DNA of 64,000 nt from Rhynchonema sp. JSB1_4 (GCA_030248065.1 JASAMV010007906.1:33762-97761), one strand, 5' to 3'; positions 39,921-52,700 are shown, counted from the first letter of the stretch. Numbers and translations are program-made. The notes: generated from the letters alone by a model not told the origin.

Positions 39921-40734
39921 CAGGGTTGTTTCACAAAAGTGGTTAATTAAAAAATTTTTTTCAAATATTCTTTTTTGAAGCTCAGATTTTGCTTTTTTTA
40001 ATTAAAAAAAGGTGCCCAAAATGGGCTGAAATGTCCAAAAATGGCCTTTTTCGAGGCAAAAAATTCTCACTTTTTCTGTGGACGGGACAATTTTTTCAGG
40101 GAAAGTACCCTGATTATCAAGGAAAATCAATTTTTTGTGCCATTTTTTTCAAAAAATTTTCGACCAATTTTTACTTTGTCGAGATGCGTCGATATACGCA
40201 GTTTGACTTTCAACGATGACCCCGGCCAAAGTTGGTCCCATGATGCGGGTCTGACATGGGATCTAAACAACTCGCCAGAAAAGGGTTGAAACCCGTTTAT
40301 TTTTCCTCAGAACACATGGAATTACTTCACTTAACCACGTTTTCTTCCCAACGTGAGCGTTTTCCAATTGTTTGGGGGGCATACTTTGGTCATCTGGGCG
40401 TTTTAAAAAAACGTTTTTTTTAAAAACGATTTTTTGGAAAAAAAAACGTTTTTTGCCCGACCCTGGCTACAATACATAAGAGTAACATCGTTAGTGAACA
40501 TGAACCTCAGACTGGTCGGAGACCATAGAATCTGCACAATACTACCGGGTGTCACCACGCAAGTAGGGTGTCAGGCGAAAGTTTTTCAATTTTTGAAAAA
40601 TATGTTGTATCGATTTTATTTATCCTGAAACGTCGTTTGCAACACTTTTTTGTAATAAAAAATTTTCGTCAAAAAAATCAAAAAAATTTTTTTTAAAAAA
40701 CAGCTCGTTAATTAACAATTTTTTTTCAACACTG
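39921..40734. mobile_element. hAT-type non-autonomous element at the exon 7 donor of transporter copy B
   Basis: 814 bp with ends CAGGGTTGTTTCACAAAAG and TTTTTTTTCAACACTG, flanked by an 8-bp duplication ACCGTAAC (39913-39920 and 40735-40742). On the minus strand the duplication reads GTTACGGT, which is the exon 7 splice donor. The donor is therefore preserved next to exon 7 and a second copy lies at the far side of the element. Confidence 0.88.
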
Positions 40735-41764
40735 ACCGTAACCCTGACCAACCAGCGAGTGTGGACAGCACGATACAGGCCATTCCGGTCAAACTGCAGC
40801 CAACTGCTATGATACCCACAACGTGCTGTTTGGCGACTTTGATCAAGAGAATGCCCACAGCCACGCCCGATTGGTACAGTGGAATGACTGTTAAGGAGAC
40901 CAGACCAATCTTGGATTCCGAGATGTCGTTCAAGTTGATCTATGAGAAACAGACGGGCACCGTTAAGCAAGCTTGCTTGGCGCATTTCTGGAAAACTCAG
41001 TACAGTGCAAGTTCGGAGCGCACATTGATATACAATGGCAGCAATATTTTCGACCAGCATGAAAGCTGTTCGTGTTCCTTGTGCGGGAACAACTTTTACG
41101 CTGGTCAAAATTGTCCGTGGAAGTCATAAGTTGACAATGAAACGAACCATCATCCAAACAGCCAGCATGGGCAGAATGAGACCATAGGTGAGCGAACTGA
41201 CCATCTGGACGAAGCACAGGGTGAGGATTAGAGGCTCCTTGATCAAAATCGACATCGGAGCGGTGCCGAGTCGATCTTGCTGATGCTCTGTGCTATGTAT
41301 TATTGCGGGGTTTTCTAGCTTGCCCCCCGATCCTGCGACTTTTCAGGCTCGGAAGTTCATACCCGACCTTTCATGCCCAGTTTTTTAGGCCCTTAATTAA
41401 TTTATGAGCTTCGGCTTAGGCTCCAGCCAAGCCAGCCTGAATTGGCCGGGCCTGAACCTGTGCTCCGGCACAAGGCACAATATCCCCCCGCCCCACCCAA
41501 ACAAAGCCTATAGAGGACTCTATTCGGAAATGTTTCCAGATCAAACCCCCAAGGGGATATATTTGTGCCAGGAGTACGAAACGAAGAAGACAACGTGAGA
41601 ACCAAGCCGGCCTCCTAGGCTCCTATGAAAAATAAAAAGAATATCACCTATATGTTTCGGTAAGATGCAATCGAGCGTGAGGAGTAACGCCAGTGCGAGA
41701 CAGTCGACGGGTAGCAGCACACCGAAGCCAAGTGTTTTATTGCCTGGAACAGCAGGTGTCTTTG

Positions 41765-42200
41765 TCGAGTTGTCGAAAACGGCGGGGCACGCGTGACACG
41801 CGTTTGAGGCGTATGACCTTTCTGCAACACACAAGCATAGCCACGCACCGGCACCATACGCGTGCGGCACGCAGCATACGCAGGGCACGCGAGTGGCACG
41901 CGTGCCCCGCACCTAGCCTTGACTTGCACAACCAGTGTTTTATCATTATTTTGCACTGAAACAGCCCTGCAAAGTACTGAATAGCTTTTCCATGATATTT
42001 GTTTCACAAATAAGGCAGAAACAACAATTAAAGAAGCAAAATTATGCTAAAAACACTGGTTGTGCAAGTCAAGGCTGGGTGCGGCGCACGCGTGCCCTGC
42101 ATATGATGCGTGCCGCACGCGTATGGTGCGTATGGCTATGCTTGTGTACTCTAGAAAGGTCATACGCCTCAAACGCGGGGTCTGCTATTTTGGCGTGGCA
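41765..42200. repeat. Inverted repeat with ~150 bp arms, CACGCGTGCC-rich
   Basis: The arms at about 41775-41940 and 42045-42200 mirror each other (AAGTCAAGGCT / AGCCTTGACTT; CGTATGACCTTTCT / AGAAAGGTCATACG). They enclose about 100 bp of A/T-rich DNA. The arms are rich in CACGCG/GGCACGC, so open frames across them are Cys/Arg-rich artefacts. It lies in the intron between exons 4 and 5 of transporter copy B. Confidence 0.75.
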
Positions 42201-42301
42201 CTACACCAAACTTACGCGGAGATCTGTAAGTGGGGTTGGTGTTTCGCAGAACGTGCAAAATTGGTCTCCATAATGGGCTTGTGATTTTGAACTTTCCCGA
42301 A

Positions 42302-42769
42302 TTACCGGAGTTTTCCACTTAAAGCCCCCCGTTTAGAGCCCTCGGGGGCTCTAAGTGGAAAATTTTCCACATAAAGCCCCCGGGGGCTCTAATTGGATTT
42401 ATTTTTTACGGACCATTGATTTTACATCGAACAGTAAACTTGCCAAAATAGTTCAAACCAGTGTAAGAATGACCAAAATACCGCACTTATCTGTTGTTTT
42501 ACCAACGTTTTGCCACGTTTAGATGAAGATCCTCACAATCAGGGTGAAATATGGTATCAGAATGTCAAAATGCTGGCCTAAAGTGTCCCTACTGAAAACG
42601 ATGAAAACACCCAGTTTTCCGCTTAAAGCCCCCGAGGGCTGTAAGTGGAAACGTTTCCAGTTAAAGCCCCCGGGGGCTCAAATTGAATTTTTTCTTTCTG
42701 GTCGGAGGGTCCATTTTCCACCAATTTCCGCATAGAGCCCCCGGGGCTTTAAGTGGAAAACTCCGGTAA
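42302..42769. mobile_element. Palindromic element with nested GAGCCCCCGGGGGCTC hairpins
   Basis: 468 bp with ends TTACCGGAGTTTTCCACTT and its complement. Inside, TCCACTTAAAGCCCCCGGGG and GAGCCCTCGGGGGCTCTAAG type units repeat in both orientations (about 42316-42385 and 42615-42690), so each end is itself made of small hairpins. No coding capacity. Target duplication not resolved. Confidence 0.75.
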
Positions 42770-42804
42770 GCACCCAGGGAACCTTGCAGGTACGTACGTA
42801 CATA

Positions 42805-43503
42805 CAGTGGTAAATAAAAAAATTTTTAATCGAGCCCCATTTTTAAAAATTTTTTTTTAAATTTAAAAAATTTTGTTATTCCAGCCAAAATCTGCCCAAC
42901 AAGATAAAAAATGAGCGCTCAAGTACAAATTAGGGGTATTTTGTCACATAATGTGTTCTAAGTGCATATAAAGCACAGGTGGTGCGAAAACCATGCTATC
43001 CAATGGTCGATAAGTACCAACCATAGTCAGGTACACACACGTACCCTTCCCCAGGTGGTGCGGGTGTGATGGTATGGCTTTCTGATATTCGGGATGAAAA
43101 TTTTGAAATTATTACGTCTAGGTACATGACCAATATAAATAAGCTACACAAAGCGCGAAATTAGAGTGAATATTACATCGCATCACTCCTTTTGGGTCTG
43201 GAGATAAATGGATGCACACCAAGTCCCATGTGGTGTAGTCCTCACACGGCCTCTCATATGAGTCATATGAGAGGCCCTGTGAGTGTGTGCACTATGTCTA
43301 GATGCCATAAAACAACGATTATGGCACCCAATACACCCATGGTAGGGTCAGGTGATGTCAACAGTAGCAATTTTTATGCAAAAAATAGCACTTTTAGGGC
43401 AAAAAATAGAGCAATTTTCGAATTTTGAAGTAATAAAAATTTTTTTCAACTTTTGGGACGAATTAAAAAAAACTTTTAATAAAAATTTTTTTTAAAACCA
43501 CTG
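42805..43503. mobile_element. hAT-type non-autonomous element, CAGTGGTT family, copy 2
   Basis: 699 bp with ends CAGTGGTAAATAAAAAA and TTTTAAAACCACTG, flanked by an 8-bp duplication CGTACATA (42797-42804 and 43504-43511). The interior matches 15528-16601 in reverse orientation but is about 375 bp shorter. It ends 49 bp from exon 4 of transporter copy B. Confidence 0.9.
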
Positions 43504-45933
43504 CGTACATATGTCCACATACATATGCAAGACAGAACACAGATGGACCGACCCGAATAAGTGTACATGATGCCACCGAGAAACGGCCATATTTCGTTGC
43601 CCAGCTGCAAGCAACCAGCGACCAAGCCGACCAACACCGATCGCTCATGTAGACTGCTGGCGTAACGAGACACAATTGTCTTGCTGCACACGTGCACTAC
43701 CGGCGTGCTCAAGCCCTGGAAGTGACGGCAAAAAAGTGTATGCATAGCATCCCCTCTTTCCAGCGACATTATTTGTGACCTTAATTATTTCTGGTCCAAA
43801 ATCAGGTGAACTCCAAACTCTATGATGGCTTAATACACGTTTCAAGCTTATCGGCATTGGGTCCGGTTCCAGGTCAGGTTCCGGCTCCGAAACACTACGG
43901 ATCAAACAACCAACGTCATTGTCGGGTTTCTTAACCCGAAAACCTTCGATGTTTTCGTCATTTTTCCTTAGCAGTAGGTAATCTAAGTTCTGAACTCTAA
44001 TTTTGTGGGCAAAAAAAGAAAGGAAAGAGATAAGAATGCAGAAGAAGCTTTGTACTTCTTCAGAGACCTTTGGGTACCCTAGCTCAGGACGGAACTGATG
44101 TCTTTTGTACAAGTTTCGGTACAGTTGGTGTGCCGTCTCGTTGAAGTAGCAGGCTAAGTGAAATTTCGCAGCCAACACGAAGACCGCTCAACCATTGCCT
44201 CGCATGCACCGATATCAGCAGAATAATATTATGTAGTTCCTAAAGTGTTCGACACGGATGGGTTACCTGAATGGCCCTGACAATGAACAACGGCCAGTAA
44301 GTGACGAACGCAGTCAGGCCCAAAGTGGTCAATGTCAGCAGAAGCATCGAACCGATCAACACACGCGACGCGCGCCAACGCACCTGAATACCTCAGTTTT
44401 TCACATCAGGCCCCCGCCGAATAGAGCTCTCGAGGACCGTGCCTCCAAAAATGTTTTCAAAATAATAAAGCCCTGTGATGCTCAGCTTTTGTTCAAAAGT
44501 CCAAATTTTTAATCAGCAGCTGCTATCTTGTCAAAACCGTTCAAATCTACATCAATAGTAATCGTAATTTTGCGTTGTTTTCTTTCGGCTGTAACAGGCA
44601 CGTTTTGGTGAAGATAACCAGCTGAGGCATCAAGTTCAATAGGCGAAGAATCCGCTGTTCTCAATTCCCTGGTAACAAAGGGTGACGACACAGAAACTTG
44701 CCACACTTAAAGCCGCAACGAGCTTTGGCTTAGGTGTACTAGTTTACACTCAGACTAAGGCAGGCTCCGACCAAATACATACATTCAACCAAACCATGTC
44801 CAAGCCAAAGAACAAAATCAAAGCATCACCGGCAAGAAATGCTCGCGAGTGTAACCGCCGGGTTCTAAATTTTGCAATTTCCGGTAAAAATTTTGGAACT
44901 TGGAACATACCACCATGGCACCAATAAAGAAGCTGATCAGTATCGACCACACATTCTTCACGTTGGCAAACAGTCCGTTGTAGATGTTCTCGTGCACGTA
45001 GGTGAGCACATGCAACAGTAAGAGGATAGGGTGGCAATATAAGAGCCCCCAGATTGAGCGTGTGTGAAAGAACAGTGGCGCCAAAAAAGCATAAGCCTAA
45101 AAAATCTAACTGTGGAACTGAAGGCGAAGTATAGTCCGTCCATCAGCTCATGTCACTTTGTGATGCTGCTGGCTGACTAGTTTCCTTCCTCCACGTTCTT
45201 ATGAAAGAGAAATTGAGTTTCCGAAAGAAAAAATTTTGATCCTACATTGTGGTTTTTATGAAATCGACGTGTTTTATCGATTTTAATTTAATTTAATTTT
45301 AAATTTGATCGAATTCAATCTTTTTTAGACACATTTTATCATTTTTTAGTTTTTTGCAAAATCGGTTACACTCAATTTCTCTTTGATTAGAACGTGGAGG
45401 AAGGGAACAAACCAGCCAGCAGCAACACAAAGTGTCATGAGCTGATGGACGGACTATACATACAATCGATGATGGGCCTGAGCTGGACAACGGGTATAGT
45501 ATACTATACACACTACATATCGTGGGTCTAACAGTCTTAGGCCTGTGTGTTCTACATATCATCGGCTGGTCTCCCGATAGTCCTCGTACCACACATTTGA
45601 GTTCTGGATCTTGGATGCTCTGTGTGTCCTACTTTGCTTTGCAAAATGCGGAATCCGATCGAACTCAAAGTCGTCCATGCTCACCACATTTCCATTCGTA
45701 TCGGTTTCGTTGCGCAACAGCTCATATTGGGCGTAGTCACGAAAGTACGAGGGCATGAATGAGTTGGGCATGAAATGTGTGCCCCAATTGACAAAGCTGG
45801 CCAGACATGTGCTCACTGCCAGCACGATCTTGAATGTGGTCGATGTTGACATTGACATTACTCGATGGTTGCACTGATAAAGACAAAGATGGTTGACATT
45901 TGAACTGACTGGCTCTTTATTTACCTCAAGCAC

Positions 45934-48804
45934 GCAAACACAATGATATTGTTGTGAGCTATTTCAAACTTGGATCGGATCAATAACTTCTTTTGTCGTA
46001 GTTAGGAAATCCGGTTGGAGCAGATCCAGCTTTCGGCCGAGGGGGGGGCCAAATCCCCCAGGCCAAATCCCAAAGTCACTTTTATCTAGTGCATGTTTGA
46101 TTTTTCAAAAATCGTTTTTATCCAGTGCTTTGTCTATAATTGGGCGACAATACCATGCTATGATCATGCGCGCATAGCGCGCGAAATTTTTGCACTTTCT
46201 GGACGCGTGAAGGCCAAATTTCAATGACGTGGGTGTATCTGACGCGCGAAGCGCGCGATTTTTGGACCTTTGAAGCGCATTAGAGGGCAAATCCTGTGAT
46301 TTAGGGTCCTTTTCCTTCTTCCGAAATGGTGGCCCCCCTTCAGGGGGCACTTTGACCAAAAGGGGCACTGGACCCATGTGGCCCCCTGGATCGGCTGGTG
46401 ATATCTGGAAATTTAATGATGGTCGGTTTCGACCAGCGAGAAACTTGTTCCATTGTCTGAAATACCAGCAAGTTATGCCGTGATCGGATTCAATTGCATC
46501 AGGGAATTTCTTGACACAGGAGAATGTCAAATATACAGGCTCTCAGAGCGATTTTTAACATAAATAGTATACAGTATATTGATTTTTGGATAGGTCAGCA
46601 TTTTAATAGCTTAACAACTACATATACCTCATCAGAAATGTATTGCAAGCCGGAACGGGCGTCATGTGTGTTAAAATACAGCCAGGTTACCAACGTTCCT
46701 TGCTAAAATTATTTCTAAATGACTAGGTTCAGTAACAAAGTTTCAAAAATAGCCAATAAAGTGCTCCAGGTAGTTTTTGGTAATTTTTCTGCGTGGGAAA
46801 TTTGCTGCGGCGCGACGTGTTTGCAGTATGTAACAGTCTGCCGAACCTGGAACATCCCCTGACACCTTTATTTTCTTCGGCGTTAATGAAACACGACATC
46901 GATTTCGTGTTGTCAGCAAAATATAGCGCGCCTTAAATCGAGACGGTTATCGGAGAAAAAACAAAGATCGGCATCAAAGTCCGGAAAGATTAATTCCTTG
47001 GGGCTGGGGTTAGGATCGGGATCGATTTTTGGGTGCCGGGAAATCTGAAGGTATCAAAACCCGACAGCCTGCACAACACTTTTTTGGGTGCCGACACCGG
47101 ACATTTGACATTGATCAAACCTCAGTCTGAGGTCTGGGTGGACTGATTGGCTAAATAATAACAATCTTTTAAACAACGCCGATATTTGATCTTATGCCCA
47201 AAATAATCCTCTCTCGATTTCGCCCGTTGGAAGGCGCGCGCTTTTTGCAAACAAAAAAGAAACCAAATCTAGTTGTTGATTTGGTAAAAGCTCGCCGAAA
47301 AATAAAAACCACTCCTCACACATTGCAAGGAAAAAAAAAAAAAAAAAAAAAGCACCTTAAGGGTTGGAAAAATTTTTTTTTAGTTTTTTTTTATTTTTTT
47401 TTTAAAATTTTTTTTTAAAAAGTTGAGATTCGGGGAAATTTTACAAATTTTAAAAAACGGAATCGCGAAAAAATCGAATAAGTTGCTTTAAAAAATGTAT
47501 AAAAAGGCACTCAAGACGGTCTGCATAGCAATGCAATTACGACTATAACTTTCCCGTTTCGTCTCATGAACATGCACGGAAACTGTTCAAATGAGTTTTT
47601 CAGCAAGGAGCACCCTTATACTTTTTGTATTTGTGGTTGCAGTTTTCGGCTTTTGCAGTGCAACAGGACTAGTCTTCTTTTGCTGAGTTACATGTACGCA
47701 TAACTGAAGCATGAAAAAATAACACAAGCGACGCACTCTGCAAGAATTGACATTCCAGGTTCTTGGCGTTTGACCGCGTCCCCCATAATGTTGCAGAAGC
47801 GCGCAGTCGTGTGAATTGTTGAATCGTTCACTGTGTCGTCAGTAGGGTTAGAGGTCGGGGGGGGGTACCCGACAGCCGACATCTGGAAGTACCCGACATC
47901 TCAGAAAAAAAGCCGACACCCGACACCCGACAGTTGCAAAAAAACCCGACACCCGACATCTAGTTTTTGAAAAAAACCCGACACCCGACACCTGTTTTTG
48001 GACCCAAACCAGGCAAATTTTTTGATCACTTGCATCAGGAGTGCAATTTTTTGGCTCGAGTTACTGAATGCAAGTATCTTCACACCTAATAAAGACCAAA
48101 ATGTCACATTTTACGTCTTCGGAAACGTTTGCTTCGAAGAAAATTTTCTTTCAAAATTCTTCTCTTAACTATACTGGTGTTTTGAAGCGTGAGTGTCTAC
48201 TGTTGGGTGTTGGGTCCGAGAAAAAACCCGACAGCCGGCATCTGGGGGTACCGCACACCAGACACTTACGCTTTTTTGGCACCCGACATCTCTCTAACCC
48301 TAGTCGTCAGATGAAGCAGCCCCAAATGACCGCGAGAAATAACACATCCGAGTAGACGACAAGCATTGAGGATCTGAGTTGACCAGAGCCCAAATTGCGC
48401 ATTCATATGAATACGTAAAGGTAAACTACATCAGCATGAACTCGATTTCGAAGGTGGTGTGCATTAAAAACGAATAGAAAGAGAAAATCATCATGCTCCA
48501 TTTTGTATTCTTCAACGTGTCACATTTTCCAAATCAGCAGCCACGTCAGAATGTTTCACTATTCTGCCAGGTCTGAAATCGAGCTCGTGTTGGTGTAGTT
48601 TGCCTTTATGTATGTATAGCTTGCATCATATTTGCGATTTCGTTTTTTGGAATTTCGACTTGCGGTGGTAAACGTGTTTAGCATGTGAAACATTGGACAC
48701 TGATCATTTGGCAGAAACAATGCACGAAAAAAGCAATTCGAGCATATTTTATTGGCAGGCAGATTGAATATGATATTTATCCAAAAAAACGACGAGTGGC
48801 ACAA
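45934..48804. other. Spacer between transporter copy B and the L55 gene
   Basis: No gene supported. It contains a GATCCAGCTTTCGGCC...GGCCCCCTGGATCGGCTG unit at about 46020-46395 related to the MITE in the B56 introns, A-runs and T-runs at 47330-47420, and the hAT-type element at 47843-48302. Confidence 0.5.
47843..48302. mobile_element. hAT-type MITE with CCGACACCCGACA repeats
   Basis: 460 bp with ends TAGGGTTAGAGGTCGG and ATCTCTCTAACCCTA, flanked by an 8-bp duplication GTCGTCAG (47835-47842 and 48303-48310). The subterminal part is an array of CCCGACACCCGACA units on the left, with fewer on the right. No coding capacity. Confidence 0.88.
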
Positions 48805-49743
48805 TTATTTTACAACACTTTTCCTCGTGGTCAATGTCACATATTTGCTAGGATCAAACGTATCCTCTTGGACCAGTTCACCTTGATGTTTGTCGAACGT
48901 ATGTTTCGGCGTGCGTCGGGCCAGCCAAACACGACGCTGTGTCTCACTCAGACTTGAAACATCTAGCGGCAACTGCAAAAAAAGAACTATCAAATCAGAG
49001 CCATTTTCACTGGTGTCTTTTAGGGGTCCCGGCCATGTGGTGCATTCGCACTGACGATGTCCTACTGGTGCGCCGTCCGTTTGTGAAACTAGTAAACACG
49101 ACTTTGCGTCGCTGAGCTCAGACTTCGAACATCCAGCGGTGACTGAAGAAAGGCACAGATTTATATTGGCTACGGGATCAGGGCCGTACACACCAGTGGC
49201 CTTGGACACATGGCTCAGGCGTGGGCGGGAAGTTGGGTGTGAGGGTCGCCTCGGTCGAGAAAGCCCGGTCTGAATGAACTCGGTGTAAACTTCAAACATT
49301 CCACGTTAACAGCAGGCAACGTTTCATGTTTATACCGAGCTCTACGCCGACCTTCACACCGAACCCATGTTTACCCGTGTTTCGAAAATTCCACCCGAAT
49401 TGATATGTATTTCGGTTGGCGACCAGATATAGTGCTCGGGTTGAGGCTCAGTTGAAGCCTAATCTCCCAGTTCGCACCGATTATTCGGCTTGATGGATGT
49501 TTGGAACATACTTCGGCAAAATGCTTTATCTCGCCTGATCAGTACGAAAGAAAACAAGCCTGATCAACAGGCCAACGGCCCGGAAAATGCCCGGAAACAC
49601 CAATGCTGTCACGCTTTTTCTTCACCAACAACCAACCGTGACAGCCTTGAGCGGTTCAGCATTTCTGACACGTATGGTTGACCCATCGGGCAATTGCATC
49701 AACAGCGGGTACTGACGCGCATGTATGGTGTTTGGACCGACAG
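48805..49743 (-). CDS. MRPL55: Mitochondrial ribosomal protein L55, last two exons
   Basis: Component of the large subunit of the mitochondrial ribosome. Exon n-1 runs from about 49743 to 49637 and encodes NTIHARQYPLLMQLPDGSTI followed by RVRNAEPLKAVT. The last exon 48972-48805 encodes LPLDVSSLSETQRRVWLARR onwards, ending KYVTLTTRKSVVK and a stop. Both meet in phase 0. This matches the animal L55 core, where a LYPVLLVKQDGSTI-type segment is followed by a LDTLSPEERR-type segment. The N-terminal exon with the mitochondrial presequence was not located and should lie upstream of 49743. The intron 48973-49636 contains a foldback MITE and a degenerate extra copy of the start of the last exon (49142-49089). 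Confidence 0.75.
49089..49142 (-). pseudogene. Degenerate duplicate of the start of the L55 last exon
   Basis: After an acceptor CTTTCTTCAG, 17 codons read SPLDVRSLSSATQSRVY and then stop, clearly related to LPLDVSSLSETQRRVW at the start of the true last exon 117 bp further on. It keeps the phase and a usable acceptor, so it could be spliced in as a truncating exon, or it may be a dead duplicate. Confidence 0.6.
49226..49396. mobile_element. Foldback MITE of the GGTCGGTGTAA family in the L55 intron
   Basis: Motif order as in 21867-22091: CTCGGTGTAAACTTCAAACA, AACAGCAGGCAACG, ACCGAGCTCTACGCCGACC, GTTTCGAAAATTCCACCC. Several changes and a shortened left arm. Confidence 0.75.
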
Positions 49744-52700
49744 CTGGAAACGTTGGGAGGCATTTTTGGTACAACGAAATCGGCAAAGTCCAGCAAACAG
49801 CAAGTGGATACGGTTGAACCTCTTTATAGAGTGTCGCTCTACCTCTTTGTGAAACACTATCAACCGTATCAACTTTGGTGTCAAGCGCAGTGGCACGGGT
49901 TTGGCAAGGCACGGGCAATTTTCGGCTGAGCTGTACTTTGCACGACGGAGTTGGCGCACCAATTTCGAACAGCGTAAAGAATGTTCCACTTCACACACTG
50001 AACAACTTTTGCGCTGGTCTAAACTAATGCACCAGCTCGACCAGAATACACAGCTCAACCGCCAATTCCCTATGCATTGCCAAACCCAGCCAAGGCGCTT
50101 GCCAGCAAAGTTGATACGTCCCAAAGTATACTGTGGCAGCGCGAAGACAATCAGTAAATATGCCAGTGGCGGAAAATGCGGGCATCCGCTCATGCCACTA
50201 TAACGAGCGTAGACTGTGTACGGCCAGCCAGCTGTTGAAACTGTAACTCACCCTTGAGCGCCGCTCTATTGCTGCCGGTTCGAGAGCAAACAGGTACTGT
50301 GAAGCAGCAGGGTCGCAGCAAAATTCGTTGTGATAACATTTCACTGAAATTATATAGTATATTTTTTCATTGTTATAGTAAATTTCCAAATTCGCTGCCG
50401 CACAGTAAAATACGCGCCATAGTTAATGTCAAGTTATAAACCCGAACGGTAACCTTGTGCGGTTCTGAAACATTGCGCGCAGCTGCCTGGCTGGCTCCGT
50501 GTGTGCTGGTTGTCCGAATGTTTCAGAAGTTGATTTTCGGGTTTAGAACCTGACATTAACTAAGGGGCGCATTTTACTGTGCGAATTTGGAAATTTACTA
50601 TGTTTTGGATTAAATCAGCAGCTATTGAAGTATGGCCGCTATTTGGCGATAAATAACGGTGGTTCAAATATAACCTGTGACCGGAACGAAAACTTAATCC
50701 GAAATATTGCCAGAGAGCATTATGTATTTTTATCGATCGGCTTGCTTTAATATATAGTGTGTTTGTTATAATCATCAAAAACATCCAGTATAACATGTAA
50801 GAGTGGACATGTAAATACACAAAAATACATTATAATAAAATTAATGCAGCACACACAGACACGCACACACACACTTTCACGAGACACACGCATTTTTTTT
50901 AAACAGACGATGTTTCATATATCATTCAAACAATAATACATGATGGGGTATATTATATTGTACGCAACCGCAACACGTAACGAGTACTAAATTGAGAAAG
51001 TCAATATAATGTATACGTACTAGCAATATAATTCTAAACAGACTGAATTTAAGCACAAAACCAACCAGAAACTAACATACAGTCTTCAATTCTCTGAAGC
51101 GCGAGCCCATCTTTTTGGAATATATTTTTCAACTCGCACAATACGGTGTGTTAGCGAAACGCCAATAATGAGCACAAAACAACGCGAATAACGTCAAATC
51201 TGGTATAATTCGGGGCCGAATTATGGTCTAAACCGGTGCATTTTTCAAATCAGAATAAACTCCTGGTTTCAGCAAACAAGAACGTTCCACAGAAGGGTAC
51301 CATACGCATGCCAAGAATTGCCGTGATAAATTCGAAACAAAATACAGAGAAACAACAACAATACAATATTATTGTGTAATGTATCAGATACTGGGTGGAT
51401 AATTAACCAGAACATAAAGAGCAAAACCACCAGTCAAATCGATTTTAAGTAATACATAATGGCGACTAGAGCTCAGGGGAACATTTTGTTATGTAATGTG
51501 GTCAGGTGGGTGGGGTGGGTTAAGTGCTTCGTGGTCAATTCAAAATCATTTGCAAAACATTTAAACCTACCGATTTTTGCAAACAATATTTCCACATCGG
51601 CATAACAGGCAACGCTAGGTGCGGGTTGATTTGCGAACATATGAAAAAATATAATACACAATAGAGAAAGAGAAGAAAAAAAAATAACGGATCGAGCAGA
51701 ATAAAACGTTTAAGCCAAAATTTGCTAACGATTAATAAGCTTAACACACACACACGTACGCGGTAGTAGCACATGGATCTGAGTCCTGGTAGTAAGCGGT
51801 CCGTGTCGGTGTCAGCTTGAGAGTAGCTGAACCGACAACAGGAAATCAATAGCAATGAGCTCCGGGCGTCACAATATATGATGATAGGTGTGGGTATTTA
51901 AAGAAAATAAAATAACGAAATTTATTAATCTATCATGCCGTAGGTCAACTATAATATATCGCTGTTCAAAACACTCAACTCCGCATCTATACGCGTAACT
52001 GTGAAGCGTCGGATGCCTAAATGCGGAATTGTTATAGTCGGTTTGGTAATTTACGCAGAAACAAACAAACGTAAATTTTAAAAGGAAACAACAAACAACA
52101 CTTAGAAATTCACACACAATGACACTGAAAAATTACATAAATCTAATGCCGTATAACTGTGCATCGAAGTTCACAAAAAAACAACAGACAGTGAACAAAC
52201 AGAAATATAAATGTACATTTGTATATCACGGTTATTGAGTGCTTTAAAATAATCAAATATAGGTAAAGGTGTTGGTATTGATATTTTCACAAAATACAAT
52301 ACACGCCAAAGAATTTATCAGCGGGTGGCGGGTCGGTACACATAACGTCTCCAGCAATATATACAGGGCACCTCGCAAATCAAGAGACACTAAGCAGGTC
52401 ATGCTTATCGCAATGGCTGGTTGGATAGCGCGATTGGGTACTTTTTGAACAGAAATCTACACTGAGACACGGCAAAAAGTGCCCGAAACTCGCGCTGGCG
52501 GGCTACTAGTGGTGGCAAATACGGTTGTGGAGTAGCGAAATAGAACATAAACAACAACAAACACAACCTAAACACCGATTTAACATTGATGCCTAAATCG
52601 TGCTCACGATCATAACATTCAAATCCAAGCACTAGAGTTTTCCAGTTACGGGCCTCTGCGGATGGCACCTGGGTAAACATTTCTTCAATCAGCTGCGTAT

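Larger units (their letters stand above)
35983..45933 (-). pseudogene. Major facilitator superfamily transporter, copy B (tandem duplicate, probably decayed)
   Basis: Exon set parallel to copy A: about 45933-45595, 45009-44911, 44383-44267, 43715-43553, 41743-41648, 41287-41148, 40939-40743, 39883-39831, 39795-39644, 36388-36299, and a last exon from about 36200 to 35983. Exons 2-7, 9 and 10 have exactly the same lengths as in copy A and strongly similar protein. Signs of decay: the end of exon 1 diverges after DDFEFD. The acceptor of exon 2 reads GCAT where copy A has ACAG, with no nearby AG. Exon 8 has no AG in front of it (ATACG). An hAT element is inserted at the exon 7 donor, though the donor sequence survives as the target duplication. 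The introns are swollen by foldback and hAT elements. Rescue by unannotated splice sites cannot be ruled out. Intron 8 (39796-39830) is only 35 bp. Confidence 0.55.

Noticed and set aside
28364..45933. Naming the transporter pair as glucose transporters (SLC2)
   Set aside because: Helix order and some segments fit, but GRR, PESPR, QQLSG and VPETKG signatures are absent, so only the superfamily is claimed.
49699..50193. 164-codon minus-strand frame
   Set aside because: No domain is recognised, and part of it is a small inverted repeat (GACCAGCGTAAA-type) also seen near 31250 and 41050; it may overlap the missing 5' part of L55 but is not in its frame at 49637-49743.
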